From Gammaproteobacteria bacterium (lineage in GTDB: Bacteria > Pseudomonadota > Gammaproteobacteria > Arenicellales > JAHEKD01), in assembly GCA_024638545.1 (NCBI GenBank), contig JAHEKD010000201.1:1-5533 (forward strand): a stretch of DNA of 5,533 bases, in the 5' to 3' direction. The notes below the pieces were generated by a model. That model was not told the DNA's origin, did not search any database, and was given only the letters and a program-made list of their open reading frames with translations. Made by a program: the position numbers and the translations under genes. This document shows, piece after piece, positions 5,522 through 5,533 of the stretch (positions are counted from its first letter, which is position 1; every line of letters starts with the position of its first letter).

Positions 5522-5533
5522 TCAAAGATATCC

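Noticed and set aside
5385..5533. A possible SRP RNA (ffs) gene upstream of dnaX, a location seen in some proteobacteria.
   Set aside because: The conserved GGTCAGGTCCGGAAGGAAGC-type core is absent and the region is A/T-rich.
1..5533. CRISPR array, tRNA, rRNA, phage or defence genes.
   Set aside because: No regularly spaced long repeats, no cloverleaf or rRNA segments seen, and all substantial coding regions are assigned to known families.

Overview
The window looks like chromosomal DNA of a gammaproteobacterium of moderate G+C, probably free-living. Pointers are an Orn-type oligoribonuclease, the order dnaX-ybaB-recR, and a DnaX with the E. coli-type A_AAA_AAG slippery site. The genus cannot be told from the sequence. 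Most of the window is housekeeping genes; I found no CRISPR array, tRNA, rRNA, defence cassette or biosynthetic cluster.

Layout. 1-536 (+): 3' end of a PLP-dependent aromatic-L-amino-acid-type decarboxylase, cut by the window edge. 547-1260 (-): class I glutamine amidotransferase, tail to tail with the decarboxylase, only 10 bp between the stops. 1261-1475: A/T-rich intergenic with a perfect TATAAT for the amidotransferase and three copies of AATCAGAT spaced exactly 29 bp. 1476-2018 (-): orn. 2075-2407 (+): pterin-4a-carbinolamine dehydratase, divergent from orn across 56 bp that hold a small inverted repeat. 2408-2773: convergent intergenic region with a strong hairpin and a 213-bp G+C-rich, non-coding, MITE-like element (2561-2773) flanked by CTAG on both sides. 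2774-5384 (-): recR, ybaB and dnaX, transcribed as dnaX-ybaB-recR. 5385-5533: A/T-rich upstream region of dnaX with a 9-bp inverted repeat.

How the genes work together. dnaX (clamp-loader subunits), ybaB (nucleoid-associated protein) and recR (recombination mediator) form a compact operon: 14 nt separate dnaX from ybaB, and the ybaB stop overlaps the recR start (TAATG). dnaX probably yields two proteins: full-length tau (560 aa) and, by -1 frameshifting at codons 388-389, a 411-aa gamma with a 22-residue out-of-frame tail. The other genes are independent units: RNA-fragment turnover (orn), pterin recycling (phhB), an unassigned amidotransferase, and an amino-acid decarboxylase.

The most notable observations are the slippery site with its long gamma tail, the MITE-like element whose CTAG flank contains the recR stop codon, and the phased triple repeat over the amidotransferase promoter. 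Two starts differ from the longest reading: the amidotransferase at GTG 1260 and ybaB at ATG 3687.
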